Source: Cephalopachus bancanus (Eukaryota > Chordata > Mammalia > Primates > Tarsiidae). From it: a stretch of DNA of 64,000 bases. The stretch covers positions 5,332,001 through 5,396,000 of the forward strand of contig JAPVLO010000054.1 in the NCBI GenBank assembly GCA_027257055.1, written 5' to 3'. Position numbers and translations under genes: made by a program. Of the stretch, positions 33,296 to 44,290 are shown one piece after another (the first letter of the stretch is position 1; the number at the start of each line of letters is the position of its first letter). The notes beneath the pieces were generated by a model. That model had not been told where the DNA came from. It searched no databases and saw only the letters and a program-made list of their open reading frames with translations.

Positions 33296-34450
33296 TGTTG
33301 GGAACCAACCTTGGAGGCCTGCCTGATTGACAAAGTCCAGGTGTGCTGAGGACCTCTGGCCACAAAGTGAGTCGTGGCAGCTGAGGCCCTTCTGTCTTCC
33401 GTCTTTGCTGTTGGTATGGCTGAAGAAATTCTGTGCAGTCGTGGAAGAAGAAAATGGCATGTTTATGCGAAGTACTCACAGCTAACCTGAGAATGTCATG
33501 ATTCATTTTTCCATTTTCCCACTATGCCGCTTGGCCTTTTCTAACATATGCAAGGGTTAAACTCTGAAGCACATCAAGAATGCTTTCTTTCACTTGGTTA
33601 TAAGTTACCAGATATTGCTTAAGTAATAAATGATATAAGTATATTCACTCCTTATTTGATTTAGAATTATGTAGTTTAGTGTTTAGACATAAGGTTTTTT
33701 AGAAGCACAAATTTATAGTAAGTTCACTATGAATTCATTATAAGTTCTAACACTTATCGAGGAGTTATGTAGGTGATTTATAACACTGTTTTCACTGACT
33801 TAGGATAAAGATTAATCGTTAAGGTTTTTACTTAATTCAATAGTTAAAACTCTAAGTTAACATTTATAGAGTGGGTTTTCAATGAACTCATAATATACTA
33901 ATCAGGCACTTTTATGATAAATTAACTAAAGACAGAAAGCAACCTTGGGGGCCTGGGAAACATTACTAAAAGCTTCTTTTGAGTTCTCTTTAGAAACAAA
34001 CACTGCAGGATAAGAGAATAGTAACGAAGACACCTGGATAAGAAAGGCGATTACAAAGCTCTGAAGGTCATAGAAGCCCCAGATGGGAAAACTAGTGCTA
34101 CATGAAGAACTTTGCACTTGGAAACTTTCTGGAGACAGTTCAAGGACTGTAATTCGGGACTTTGGACTGAAAGTATCATTTTTGGCTTTATGAATAAGAC
34201 TCATCTGAATGTTTATAGGGATCTTGGTTTGTTTGTTGCTAAGACCACTAGATGGTAACTTTTAGAGGATATGTACGTGAAGGAATTTTCTTTGTCTTGC
34301 CCCTTTACAAATGGTATAAAAGCTTTCCCTTAGCTAACATTAAACGTCATCTGTTCAGGAAGCAGTTGTCTGAGTATAATATTTTCATCTTTTGCTTATT
34401 TGTCTCTCCGTCAGGAAAGCCCACGACCCTTGCAGGGCTGGACCCTCGCA
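33296..34450 (+). mobile_element. Solo LTR of a class II (betaretrovirus-like) endogenous retrovirus
   Basis: A 1155-bp block with canonical TG...CA ends (tgttgggaacc ... accctcgca) and no internal viral genes. Flanking six-base sequences gtcttt (33290-33295) and gttttc (34451-34456) are a diverged TSD. Removing one copy restores an L1 stretch of exactly the same length (27 bases) as two other L1s in the window (near 31995 and 57395). A 6-bp TSD and LTR length above 1 kb fit class II elements. A TATA box at 34315 and ATTAAA at 34339 support plus orientation. Solo LTRs arise by LTR-LTR recombination. Confidence 0.8.
34315..34322 (+). promoter_or_regulatory. LTR TATA box
   Basis: TATAAAAG about 130 bases before the LTR 3' end, followed by ATTAAA at 34339-34344, the usual U3/R spacing for betaretrovirus-type LTRs. 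Present activity unknown. Confidence 0.55.
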
Positions 34451-37400
34451 GTTTTCCTCCTCTCTTGATGGTTTCTTTGGCTGTGTGGAAGCTTGTCAGT
34501 TTAATGAGATCCCACTTGTCTATCTTATCCCTTATGGCCTGTGGGTTTCGAGTTTTGTTCAGGAATTAGATGCCAGTTCCGATTTCCATGAGGGTATGTC
34601 CTTCATTTTCTAAGGTTCTTATGGTTTGAGGTTTTACATTTAGGTCTCTGATTCATTTGGAGTTAATTTTTGTGTATGGGATAGATAGGCATCCTGTTTC
34701 AATCTTCTGCATGTGGTCAGCCAGTTTTCCCAGTACCATTTACTGAATAGGTTCTCCTCTCCCCAGTGATAGGTGGTGGAGGCTTTGTCAAAGATGAGTT
34801 GGTTGAGAAATTGAGGTTTTGCTTCTGAAATCTCAATTCTATTCCATTGATCTATATGCTTGTTCCTATACCAATACCAAGCTGTTTTGATGATTGTAGC
34901 TGTATAGTAAAGTTTGAAGTCTGGTAATGTGATACTACCTGCTTTGTTTTTTTGCTGAGGATTGTTCTGGCTATTCTTGGTCATTTGTGTTTCCATATGA
35001 ATTCCTGTGTTGTTTTTTCTAGGTCTGAGAAGAATGTTGCTGGTAATTTGATGGGTATTGCATTGAATCTGTAGATTGCCTTAGGTAAGATGGACATCTT
35101 CACAATGTTGATTCTTCCAATCCATGGGCATGGGATATTTTTCCACTTGTTTGTGTCAACTTTGATTTCTTTGAGCAGAGTTTTGTAGTTTTGATTGTAA
35201 AGGTCTTTCACGTCTCTGGTTAGGAAGATGCCAAGGTATTTCATTTTTTTTTTTTTTGTGGCTATTGTGAATGGAATTGTGCTTCTTATTTGGGTTTCTG
35301 TTTGTTTAGTATTGGTGTAAAGAAATGCGATTATCTTTTGCACATTTATTTTATATCCTGAGACTTTGCTGAAGGCCTTTATCAGTGTAAGGAGGTTTTT
35401 GACAGATTCTCTTGGGTTTTCAAGGTACACGACATGTCATCTGCAAAGAGAAGTAATTTGACTTCCTCTTTTCCTATTTGGATACCCCTGATGGCTTTCT
35501 CTTCTCTGATTGCTGTAGCCAGGACTTCCAATACTATATTGAACAGGAGGGGTGAGAGTGGGCTTCCTGTCTTGTTCCAGTTTTCAGGGAAAATGGTTCC
35601 AATTTTTGTCCATTTAGGAGTATGCTGGCTGTTGGTTTCTCGTAGGTGGCTTTTACTACTTTGAGGTATGTTCCCTGTATACCTAGATGTTCGAGGGTTT
35701 TTATCAAGAAGGGGTGCTAGATTTTATCAAAAGCTTTTTCTGCATCTAATGATATACTCATGTGGTTTTTGTTTTGACATCTGTTGATGTATTTAATTAC
35801 ATTTATTGTTTTACAAATGTTGAACCAGACTTGTGTCCCAGGGGTGAAGCCTACTTGGTCATAATGGATGATTTTTGAGATGTGTTGTTGAATCCAATTT
35901 GCTAGGATCTTATTGAGAATTTTAGCGTCTATGTTCATCAAATATATTGGCCTGTAGTTCTCTTTTTTTGTTGGATCTTTACCTGGCTTGGGTATCAATG
36001 TGATGTTAGCTTCATAAAATGATTTGAGGAGGTGTCCATCTTTCTCAATCACCTGAAATAGCTTCAGTAGGATTGAAATCAGTTCCTCCTTAAATGTCTT
36101 GTAGAATTCTGCTGGAAAGACATCTGGTCCAGGGCTGTTTTTGGAGGTAGATTTCTTATTACATAGTAAATTTCCTTGATTGTTATTGGTCTATTTAGGG
36201 TCTTGATTTCTTCTTGTTTCAACCTAGGTAAGTTGTGTGATGACAGAAAGTCTTCCATTTTCTTGAGGTTTTCAAGTTTGTTTCCATACAAGTGTACATA
36301 GTAGTCTCTGATGATCTTTTGTATTTCTTCAGGGTCAGATGTGACTTCATCTTTTGTGTTTCTGATTGTGCTTATTTGGGGTTTTTCTTTCTTTTTCTTG
36401 GTCAGTTTAGCTAGGGGACCATCGATCTTGTTTATCCTTTTGAAGAACCAGCTTTTTGTTTCATTGATTTTTTTTTGTATTGTCTTTTTGTCTTCTATGT
36501 CCTGGATTTGGGCTTTTATTTTGGTGATCTGGATTCTTCTGCTGAAATTAGGGTTTTTGTGGTCTTGCTTTCCCAGCTTCCTTAGGTGGTTTATTAGGCT
36601 ATTAATTTGTGCTCCTTCCATTTTCTTCATGTGTGTTGGTAGGGATATAAATTCCCCTCTTACTACAGCTTTTAAGGTATCCCAGAGATTTTTGTAAGAT
36701 GTTTCTTTATTTTCATTTGTTTCCAGGTATCTTTTGATCTCTGTTTTGATTTCATCATTGATCCAGGAGTTGTTTAGCTTCATGCTGTTTACTGTCCATG
36801 TCTTTGTGGGTTTTGGGGGGGACCTTGTTTGTGTTGATGTTTATTTTTATTCCACTGTGGTCCGAGAAGGTGCATGGTAGAATTTTGGTCCTTTTAAATT
36901 TGCTTATGTTTGATTTATGGCCAATTATGTGGTTGATCTTGGAATACATTCCATGCAGTGATGAGTAGAATGTGTATTCTCTGGTCTTTGGATGGAGTGT
37001 TCTGTAGGTATCAATTAAATCCATTTGGTCTAGAGTCACATTGAGGTTCCGGATCTCATTGCTGATTTTTTTGTCCCGACGATCTGTCGAGAGTTGTGAG
37101 TGGGGTATTAAAGTCCCCAGTTATGATGGTGTTAGAGTCAATATCTTTCTTTGGTTTTCCTAGGAGTTGCTTTATAAAAGTTGGTGCACCTATGTTAGGT
37201 GCATATATGTTTAGGATAGATATTTCTTGTTGATGGAGTGAACCTTTTATCATTATGTAGTGGCCCTCTGTATCTTTTTTAATTTTTGATAGCTTAAATG
37301 GTATTTTGTCTGAAATTAGGATCACTACTCCTCCTTTCTTTTGTGTTCCATTCACCTGAAAATTTGTTTCCCATCCTCTTACTTTGAGTCTGTGCATGTC

Positions 37401-37610
37401 CTTTCTAGTGAGGTGGGTCTCTTGAAGGCAGTATATTGTTGCCTGGTGGTATTTTATCCATTTTGCCATTCTATGTCTTTTCAGTGGTGCATTTAGTCCG
37501 TTCACATTCAGGCTAATTATTGAAATGTGAGAGTTCATCCCTATCATAGAGTTCTTATAGAGTTGTTCTTCCACTTGGTTTATTGTCTTTCTTTTGTTTT
37601 GAGGGTTGGT

Positions 37611-38509
37611 TCATGTGTATTTTATTCTTTTTCCTGTACTCTTGTGAAGAACGTTGCTCTTTTTTTCCTCTTTACTTCTGTGTTTTGTACTTTCTTATGT
37701 GTTTCATGTAGAGGTGGTTTGGTGGCAGCGTAAGTTCTTAGGGATTGGATATCTGGGAAAGACTTTAATTTTCCCTCGCTGATGAAGCTTAATCTGGCTG
37801 GGTAGGTTATTCTTGGTTGAAACTGTTTATCTTTCAGGACTTTGAAGATAGGACTCCAAGCTCTCCTAGCCTACAGGGTTTTTGTAGATAAATCTGCTGC
37901 TATTCTAATTGGTTTTCCATGGTAGGTGATCTGTCCTTTTTCTCTTGCTGCCTTTAGGAATTTTTCTTTTATGCCTACTTTGTTTAGGTGAATTATTATG
38001 TGTCTAGGAATTGGTTTTCTCATTTGTTGTCTTGCAGGGGTTCTCTTAATCTCTTGTGTTTGAGTTTTTGCATCATTAATTAGATAAGGGAAGTTTTCTT
38101 GAATGATCTCATGGAAGATTTGTTCCAGTGTGATCTCTGTCACTCTTTCTGCCTCAGGAAGGCCAATTACTCTTAGGTTAGGCCTCTTGAGGTAATCACT
38201 CATTCTTGAAGGTTTTTTTCTCTTTTTGAGCTTGTTTTCTGTGTTTTTGAGAGTTTGGATTATTTCTATATTTTGGTCCTCAAGCTCTGAGATTCTTTCT
38301 TCTGCTTGGGTAATTCTGCTTTCCATGCTTATCAGTTTGTTATTTATTTCATTCACAGTATTCTTTATTACTGTTATCTCAGATATCAGCTCCTTTCTAG
38401 TTTCTTCTTGAGTCTCCTCAATTCTTTTTAATCTCTCCATTAATTTCTTGATTTTATCTAGGTTTGTAGCTTGAGACCAGTCATTCTGGGGGCTCTTCAT
38501 TGTTTGCAT
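37611..38509 (-). pseudogene. L1-B ORF1 (RNA-binding protein), one nonsense codon
   Basis: ORF1p is the L1 RNA chaperone. The frame is open from 38509 to 37871 (212 codons): a coiled coil with heptad-like KLMERLKRIEETQEETRK and ITQAEERISELED, then the RRM (NLRVIGLPEAE), then the C-terminal domain (RHIIIHLNKVG, AAREKGQITY, PIRIAADLSTKTL). It then meets TAG where CAG is expected (TL-Q-ARRAW), and the frame continues to about 37611. The N-terminus before the coiled coil is missing or truncated with the element's 5' end. Confidence 0.88.
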
Positions 38510-39249
38510 TCCGAAGTCAGTTTTCTCAGTGTCTGCCTTCCCAGGTTGTAAGGAGGGTATTTAAGTCCTCAGCTATAATAGTGTTAGAGTCAATATATTT
38601 TCTTAGTTTACTTAGTAATTTCTTAATAAATGCTGGTGCTCTTGGGTTGGGTGCATATATGTTTAGGATGGATATTTTCTTGTTGATGGATTGAAACTTT
38701 TATCATTATGTAGTATCCTTTCATACATTTTAAAATTTTAGATAGCTTAAAGGTTGTTTAGTCTGATATTATGATCATGATTCCTGCCTTCTTCTGTGAT
38801 CCATTTGCCTGGAAATTCATTTTCTGTCCTCTAACTTTGAGTCTGTTTTGTATCCCTTGTGGTGAGATGAGTTTCCTGGATGCAGCAAATTATTGGATTG
38901 GGCAACTTCTTTGGGTTCCCTACCATGGTGGGAGATTTTCTGTCCTCTCAATACATCAGGTTTTTCACCCCTCCCCCCCAAAAAAAAGTTGGGTCATGGT
39001 TTTTCTTCCAGTTTGTCATTCTGTGTCTTTTCAGTTGTGCATTTAGTCCATTTAGGCTGATTATTGAAATGCAATTTTTTTTATCCCTGTCATGAGGTTC
39101 TTATAAAGTTTTTTCTTTGTTTTCTTTCAACTTGGGGGTTGATGTATATCTGTGTTTTCAAGTTTGCAGTTGCGTTGTATTCTCTGTTGATTCTGTGTTC
39201 TCATGTTCTCTTGGGAAGCGCATGATCGTTCTTTTTTCTTTCTTCTGTG

Positions 39250-40080
39250 CTTAATACCTTTTTAAGCATCTTCTGCAGAGCTGATCTAGAAGCTCCATAA
39301 TCTCTTAGGAATTGGATGTCTGGGAAGGATTTTAATTCTCTATCACTGATGAAGCTGATATTGGCTGGGTAGGAAATTCTTGGTTGAAGTTGTTGATCTT
39401 TGAGGACTTTGATATTGGACTCCAGTCCCTTCTAGCTTGTAGTGTTTCTGCCAATAAGTCTGCTGCTATTCTGATTGTTTTCCCCCAGTAGGTAGTCTGA
39501 CCTTTCTCTCTTGCTGCCTTTAGGATTTTTTCTTTTGTACCTTCTTTGTATAGGTGAATTACTATGTGCCTAGGGGTTGGTCTTCTCATTTGATGTCTTG
39601 CAGGGGTTCTCTGTATCCCTGTGTTTGGATAGTCACATCTCTGGTGAGATGGGGAAAGTTTTCTTAGATAACTTCCTGGAGTACTCGATCCAAGGTGTTC
39701 TCCCTTTCCCTTTTTTCTTCTGGGATACCAATCAGGCATAGGTTTGCACTCTTGATATAATTACACACCTCTTGGAGGCTTTGGTCTTTCTTTCTGAGTT
39801 TTCTTTCTATGTTTTTTTATAGACCAGGTTAATTCCATGTTTTGGTCTTCAAGTTCTGAGATTCTTTCTTCTGCTTGATTAATTCTGCTTTCCATGCTTT
39901 TTATCTTGTTATTTATTTCCTGGATGAAATTTTTATGGCCAAAATCTCTGTAACAAGTTATTTCATTGTTGCATCTTGTCTTTCTTGAGTCTTATTCACT
40001 CTTTCCATCTATTCCATAATCTCTGTTGTATTCTGGGGCCAGTCGTTGGTGACTTCCAATGTTTGTGCTCTGTGGTCCGA
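39250..40080 (-). pseudogene. L1-H ORF1, broken
   Basis: Same family as L1-B ORF1. The best-preserved part is 39332-39739, with RTPARHQMRRPTPRHIVIHL, AAREKGQTTYWGKTIRIAADL and LQARRDWSPI. The upstream coiled-coil region (39740-40080) has frameshifts. Unlike L1-B, the LQARR site keeps CAG. Non-functional. Confidence 0.82.
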
Positions 40081-40439
40081 TTTTTCTTTGTTATACTGGG
40101 AATTACCTGTGTTCTTTCATGGATTTTTCCTCATTTGTGACAGATCTCTTGCTTTTCTTTTTAGTTCCATTATTCAGTGACAGTGGGAGAGGCTTTCACT
40201 TCTGTTGTTTGCTCATTCCTCTATTCTTCCCTAGTCTGGGCTCTGAATTTGTTCTATTTTGAAACAGGACTGGCAATAGGAAGCTTTGCTCTCTTGTAGT
40301 TTTGAGAGTGGAATAAGGTGGAGGATGGGGCTCCAAGATTTATAAACTACTTGCAAATCACAATGATTGTGGTATGGGTTCCCTGAGACCCACTCCCACC
40401 ACCATGCTATATAAGATTCAATAGGTACATGTGTGTACC

Positions 40440-40960
40440 TCTGAGTCCAAGATATGGTAACAGCAAAGAGGAGAACAGAAAAAAGTAAAATGAAATAAGA
40501 CAGACAAAAATTAAAAAAATAAAAAAAAACAGAGACACAAAAGCAGAAACCAAAGCAAAAAACAATCCACACACACACATACACACACTAAAACCAAAAC
40601 AAACTGGGGAAAAAAACAAAGCAAAACAAATAAAAAAGAAAAAAATTAAAAACAGGAAAATAGAACACACACACACACACACACACACACCAGAAAATGG
40701 AAAAAAGAAAGAGAGAAAGAAAAGAAAATGAATTAAAATTGAACACACATTCACACACACATTAAACTAAAAAAAGAAAAGGATGAAAAAAACCTAAACA
40801 AACAAACAAAAAACTGAAAAATGAACACTCAATCATTCATGTACACACATAAACAGGAAAAAAAATGAAAAAGAAAGAGGAAAAAAAAAGGTAGGGCGCC
40901 ATCTAGATCCAACCCTCACATTGTGCACAAAGAAAAAGGAAAAATAAATTAAAACAAACA
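40440..40960. repeat. A-rich / CA-repeat tract at the L1-H 5' UTR-ORF1 junction
   Basis: About 500 bases almost free of T on the plus strand outside a few spots, including (CA)n runs at 40568-40589 and 40664-40691. On the L1 strand it is a T/C-rich tract lying between the GC-rich 5' UTR and ORF1. A tract in the same place occurs in the L1 at 56.1-63.2 kb. Confidence 0.85.
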
Positions 40961-40969
40961 AACAAAAAA

Positions 40970-42035
40970 ACAGCCTGCCCTCTTGTGGCAGATCTTATAA
41001 TTGTTCCTCTCTGCTGCTCACAGGTAAGCCCCTCGGCTGTCTCCTGTGGAGCTGTGGCTCATTCACCATCTCTCTAGTGTCCCACTTGGGGAATGAGGAG
41101 GAGATGGTGGAGTGGTTGGGGCTTCAGTCCTCCCTTCCTACTCTCATATGATTGGGGGATTCTTTCTGGTGGGGAGGTGCGGGATTGTCTCTGGGACTGA
41201 CATTGTCTCTGGTATTGTGCAGGTACTGGCAGGGGTGGAGGGGTGCCCCAGCCAGGCTCATCCTGGAGTACAGTCCTCCTATTGTGACTGAATTTGTCCC
41301 TGTCAGTTGAGCCCCAGTCATATGGATCTGATGTCCAGAGGATTGCTGGGGAGAAGGGGTTGGGTCAGTCCCAGACGCACCGTTGATCTCTTTGGGGGTC
41401 TTCCTCATCCTTTTCTGGTCACACCCTTTGTCCCACAGCTGAGCCAGGACAAGGGGTCGTGAGACTCACCACTCATCCTGTCCTTTTGGAGTTTGTGCTT
41501 TCAGTATATTCTCTCTGGGTCACAATCAACTCCTGAGTAATTAACCTGCCTTCACAGAGATCAGGTCTGTCACTCAGTGGTGAGCAAGCCAGCGTACTTC
41601 CCTGACCAGTTTTCAAGATGGCGGCAGAGTACCTGTTTCTTCTTCTCCAGTAGGGCTCTGCCTCTGGCTCCCTTCTGTGTTCCCTCTGCAGCCCTTGCTG
41701 CCAGTATCTGGCCAGGCACTGTGGTAGTGAGGTCTAGCTTAAAGCCAACAGTCACTCCCAGCAGCTTCTTCCTGGAAAGGGCTTTGCTTATTTTTTAAAA
41801 AGGCACTGGGTTCTGTGCCCCGGGCAGCTCTAGGTTCCAAGTAGAGCAGCTGCAGCACCAGCCGCTTCACCAGGAGAGCCCTGGCCACTTGCTCCGGAGT
41901 CCCCACTCAGTCACTCACACACCCACTTTCTCACAGTCATATATGCTAAATTTTTCATACACTCACTCACTCACACTGGGACTTGTTTAGTCTGACTGGT
42001 TTCACTGCCATCTTCCCAGAAGTCCCCAATTTTGG
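40970..42035 (-). promoter_or_regulatory. L1-H 5' UTR promoter region
   Basis: About 1 kb, markedly GC-richer than its surroundings, in the position of the internal L1 promoter. GCCATCTT at 42007-42014 gives a YY1-type AAGATGGC about 20 bases inside the element on the L1 strand. A perfect YY1-type AAGATGGCGGC lies on the opposite strand at 41615-41625. Activity is not known. Confidence 0.6.
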
Positions 42036-42430
42036 TTATCTTTTTAAAGAACCAACTTTTTGTTTCATTGATCCTTTGTATTTTTTTTTATTTCAATTTC
42101 ATTTAGTTCTGCTCTGATCTTTGTTATTTCTTTTCGTCACTAGCTATGGGTTTGGGTCGTTCACGTCTTTCTAATTCCTTGAGGTGTGATGTTAGGTTGC
42201 TGATATGTGTTCTTTTAGTCTTATTGGTGTAGGCCTTAAGCACTATAAATTTTCCTTTGTGCACAGCTTTGGCTATGTCCCAGAGGTTTTGATAACTTGT
42301 TTCACTGTAGTAATTTGTTTAAAGGAATGTTTTAATTTCCATCTTGATTTCATTGTTGATCCAAGGATCATTCAGGAGCAAATTGTTTAATTTCCATATC
42401 TTTGTTTGGTTTTGTGAGTTCATTTTGAGG
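42036..42430 (-). mobile_element. L1-D, 5' remainder
   Basis: Continuation of the ORF2 interrupted at 30900 (ttatctttttaaagaacc, gttctgctctgatctttg, tttggctatgtcccagagg). It ends near 42430, the 5' truncation point of L1-D. Confidence 0.88.
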
Positions 42431-43458
42431 TTAATTTATTGGGGGAACAAAAGTGAGCTAAAAAGAAATCAATAGAGTTAAAATAGAAAAGTCAGCAAAA
42501 CTGATGAGAACAAATAACAGTGAAGTTAGGCCTAAACAGAACATAACTTCATTGTAAACTGCATTGTAAACAGTACAGGGACATTGGCTCAACTTAATCA
42601 TTCACTGAGTACACAGCATTATTTAAAACAGTAACATGCACTGTACACATAGACATATAAAATAGATAAGCTGTAGCATAATTTTGTCATATTTTAAAGC
42701 ATTCAAGAAACCACACTCTGGCTGATTCTCCTTTTCTAACTCCCTAAGTTAAGTAAAGTAATGGGCAGCTTTCAGATACCCTTGCTGACTTTTCTGTACT
42801 TAAAAAAATAAAATATGTACATATGTGCAAATAATTCTGTACACATGATTTTAACTTTTTGTTAAGAAATAATTGTAATCTTATAGGAAAGTTGCAAAAA
42901 TAGTACACGTTAATCTCCAAATGTTCATCTTTCCCATGTTTGTTTTGTCATTCTCTCTCTCTCTCTTTGTTTCCAACTCTCTCTGAATCTGTCCCACTCC
43001 CTGTCTAGATCCATCTATCTGTCTTTCACAGTAAATTTGGGAATGAGTGGCAGATATGGTCCTTCTGTATCCCTAAATATTTCATAGTATATTTCCTAAA
43101 AACAAAGTCACAATACAACGATGAAATATCAGAAAAATAATATTGATATAATACTATTATCTAATATTCATAACAACTGCATTTCTCCAGTTGATCCACT
43201 AATATTCTTTATAGCAAAAGAACAGAAATATTGTTTTCTGGTCCAAGATTCAAGCTAGTATCACACATTGCATTTATTTGTCATGCATCTTAGTCTCCTT
43301 TGATTTGAAATCGTTCCTAAGTCTTTAATGACTTTGGAAACTTTGAAGAGTATAGAAATGTTATTGTGTAAAATGAGCCTTGATTTAGGTGTCTAATATT
43401 TCCTCTTGATTAGGTGTAAATGATACAACTTTGGTAGGATCATTCATTTTATTAAAAT
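42431..43458. repeat. Unique sequence, then an old repeat fragment
   Basis: 42431-42860 is unrecognised. 42860-43440 resembles an old L1M-type 3' region (aaatatttcatagtatatttcc, atcacacattgcatttatttg, cttagtctcctttgatttg), with a short (CT)n at 42953-42966. Family and strand are uncertain. Confidence 0.4.
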
Positions 43459-43469
43459 AGCCTGTTATG

Positions 43470-43758
43470 GCCGGGCTTGGTGGCTCAGCCTGTAATCCTG
43501 TGGTTTGGGAGGCTGAGGTGAGTGGATTGCCTGAGCCCATGGGTTCGAGACCTGCCTGGGCAACTTGGTGAGATCTCATCTCTACAATAAATCAAAAAAT
43601 TAGCTGGGCATGGTAGCACATGCCTGTAGTTCCAGCTACTTGGAAGGCTGAGGTGGAAGGATCGCCAGAGCCCAGCAGGTTGAGGCTGCGGTGGCTGGGA
43701 GCGGCCACTGCACTCCAGTCTGGGCAACAGAGTGAGACTCCAACCCAAAAAAAAAAAA
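43470..43758 (+). mobile_element. Alu, full length
   Basis: Starts gccgggcttggtggctcagc and ends with a pure A tail. Perfect 11-bp TSD (agcctgttatg at 43459-43469 and 43759-43769). Short A box present. Confidence 0.95.
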
Positions 43759-43849
43759 AGCCTGTTATGAATTGTTCAGCCTGCTTTAGCTACTTAAGTA
43801 GCCAAAAACATCAAATTATAACAAACTTAATTTGCATTCTGATTATGAT

Positions 43850-43985
43850 ACCATTGAGGTTTAAAGACATTGAGTGATTTCTCTTGGATAACACAACTAG
43901 CTCCTGGCATGGTTAAGATTAGAACTCAGGATATTTGACCTCCAGTCTAATATACTTTTCACTACAATAACTTTTAAGTATTGTT
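43850..43985 (-). repeat. MIR fragment
   Basis: Antisense MIR landmarks: tgatttctcttggataacac, then agctcctggcatgg, then agaactcaggatatttgacc, then tccagtctaa. Confidence 0.65.
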
Positions 43986-44089
43986 TCACAATTATAACTC
44001 CACTTTTTGAAATAAAGAAAAAAAAGTGTGATTTTTATGGCTAGAGAATCTAAAAGGAAAGCCAATCAATGTTGACTAGTATAATTCTT

Positions 44090-44290
44090 TGTGGCTTACA
44101 AAACATATTCATTCTCATTATTTTATGTGATACTTGCAATAACCTTGTGAAATATTTAGGGCATATATAATTGACAACATTTCTATATGGAGAAATCCAG
44201 GTGCAAAAAGCTTAAATATCACTCAAAGTTATATATTGAATGACAGAAATTTTTTCTTCTGATTCTTAGTTAAGTCTACTCCATGCTAAC
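44090..44290 (-). repeat. MIR fragment
   Basis: Antisense MIR: ttattttatgtgatacttgc, aataaccttgtgaaatattt, atggagaaatccaggtgc, then atcactcaaagtta. It lies close to the MIR at 43850 but is a separate copy. Confidence 0.6.

Larger units (their letters stand above)
32660..37538 (-). pseudogene. L1-B ORF2 (endonuclease / reverse transcriptase), broken
   Basis: ORF2p nicks target DNA and reverse-transcribes L1 RNA. The N-terminal endonuclease starts MNSHISIISLNVNGLNAPLK and keeps LQETHLTR and TGDFNTPL. The RT region retains the catalytic FADD motif near 35435, but a one-base deletion directly after it shifts the frame before [13 protein letters not shown]. Other breaks occur near 37050, 36760, 36070 and 35000, and the class II LTR splits the C-terminal third. 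Not functional. The many separate frame breaks indicate moderate age. Confidence 0.88.
32354..38545 (-). mobile_element. L1-B, nearly complete L1 lacking 5' UTR
   Basis: Reverse L1 with A tail at 32354, 3' UTR to about 32660, ORF2 to about 37538, and ORF1 to about 38509. It is truncated just upstream of the ORF1 start seen here. It carries the solo LTR at 33296-34450. The left flank belongs to ORF2 around residue 750 of the host L1, whereas the right flank is host ORF2 endonuclease sequence, so about 2.3 kb of host is absent and no TSD is found. Confidence 0.88.
38546..42035 (-). mobile_element. L1-H, 5' part including full 5' UTR
   Basis: From the right: 5' end at about 42035 (sense ggggacttctgggaagatgg), a GC-rich 5' UTR to about 40970, an A- and CA-rich tract (40440-40960), ORF1 (about 39250-40080) and the start of ORF2 up to the endonuclease region at 38546. 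There the sequence switches to L1-B. L1-D resumes directly beyond the 5' end, so this was a full-length insertion. Confidence 0.88.

Noticed and set aside
32949..33506. 185-codon minus-strand frame
   Set aside because: Runs from L1-B ORF2 into the solo LTR; the fusion is accidental.
36311..36697. 128-codon hydrophobic plus-strand frame suggesting a membrane protein
   Set aside because: Reverse strand of L1-B ORF2; antisense L1 commonly yields hydrophobic frames.
40231..40760. Two overlapping 117-codon frames rich in F, V and C
   Set aside because: Translation of the A/CA-rich tract of the L1-H 5' region.
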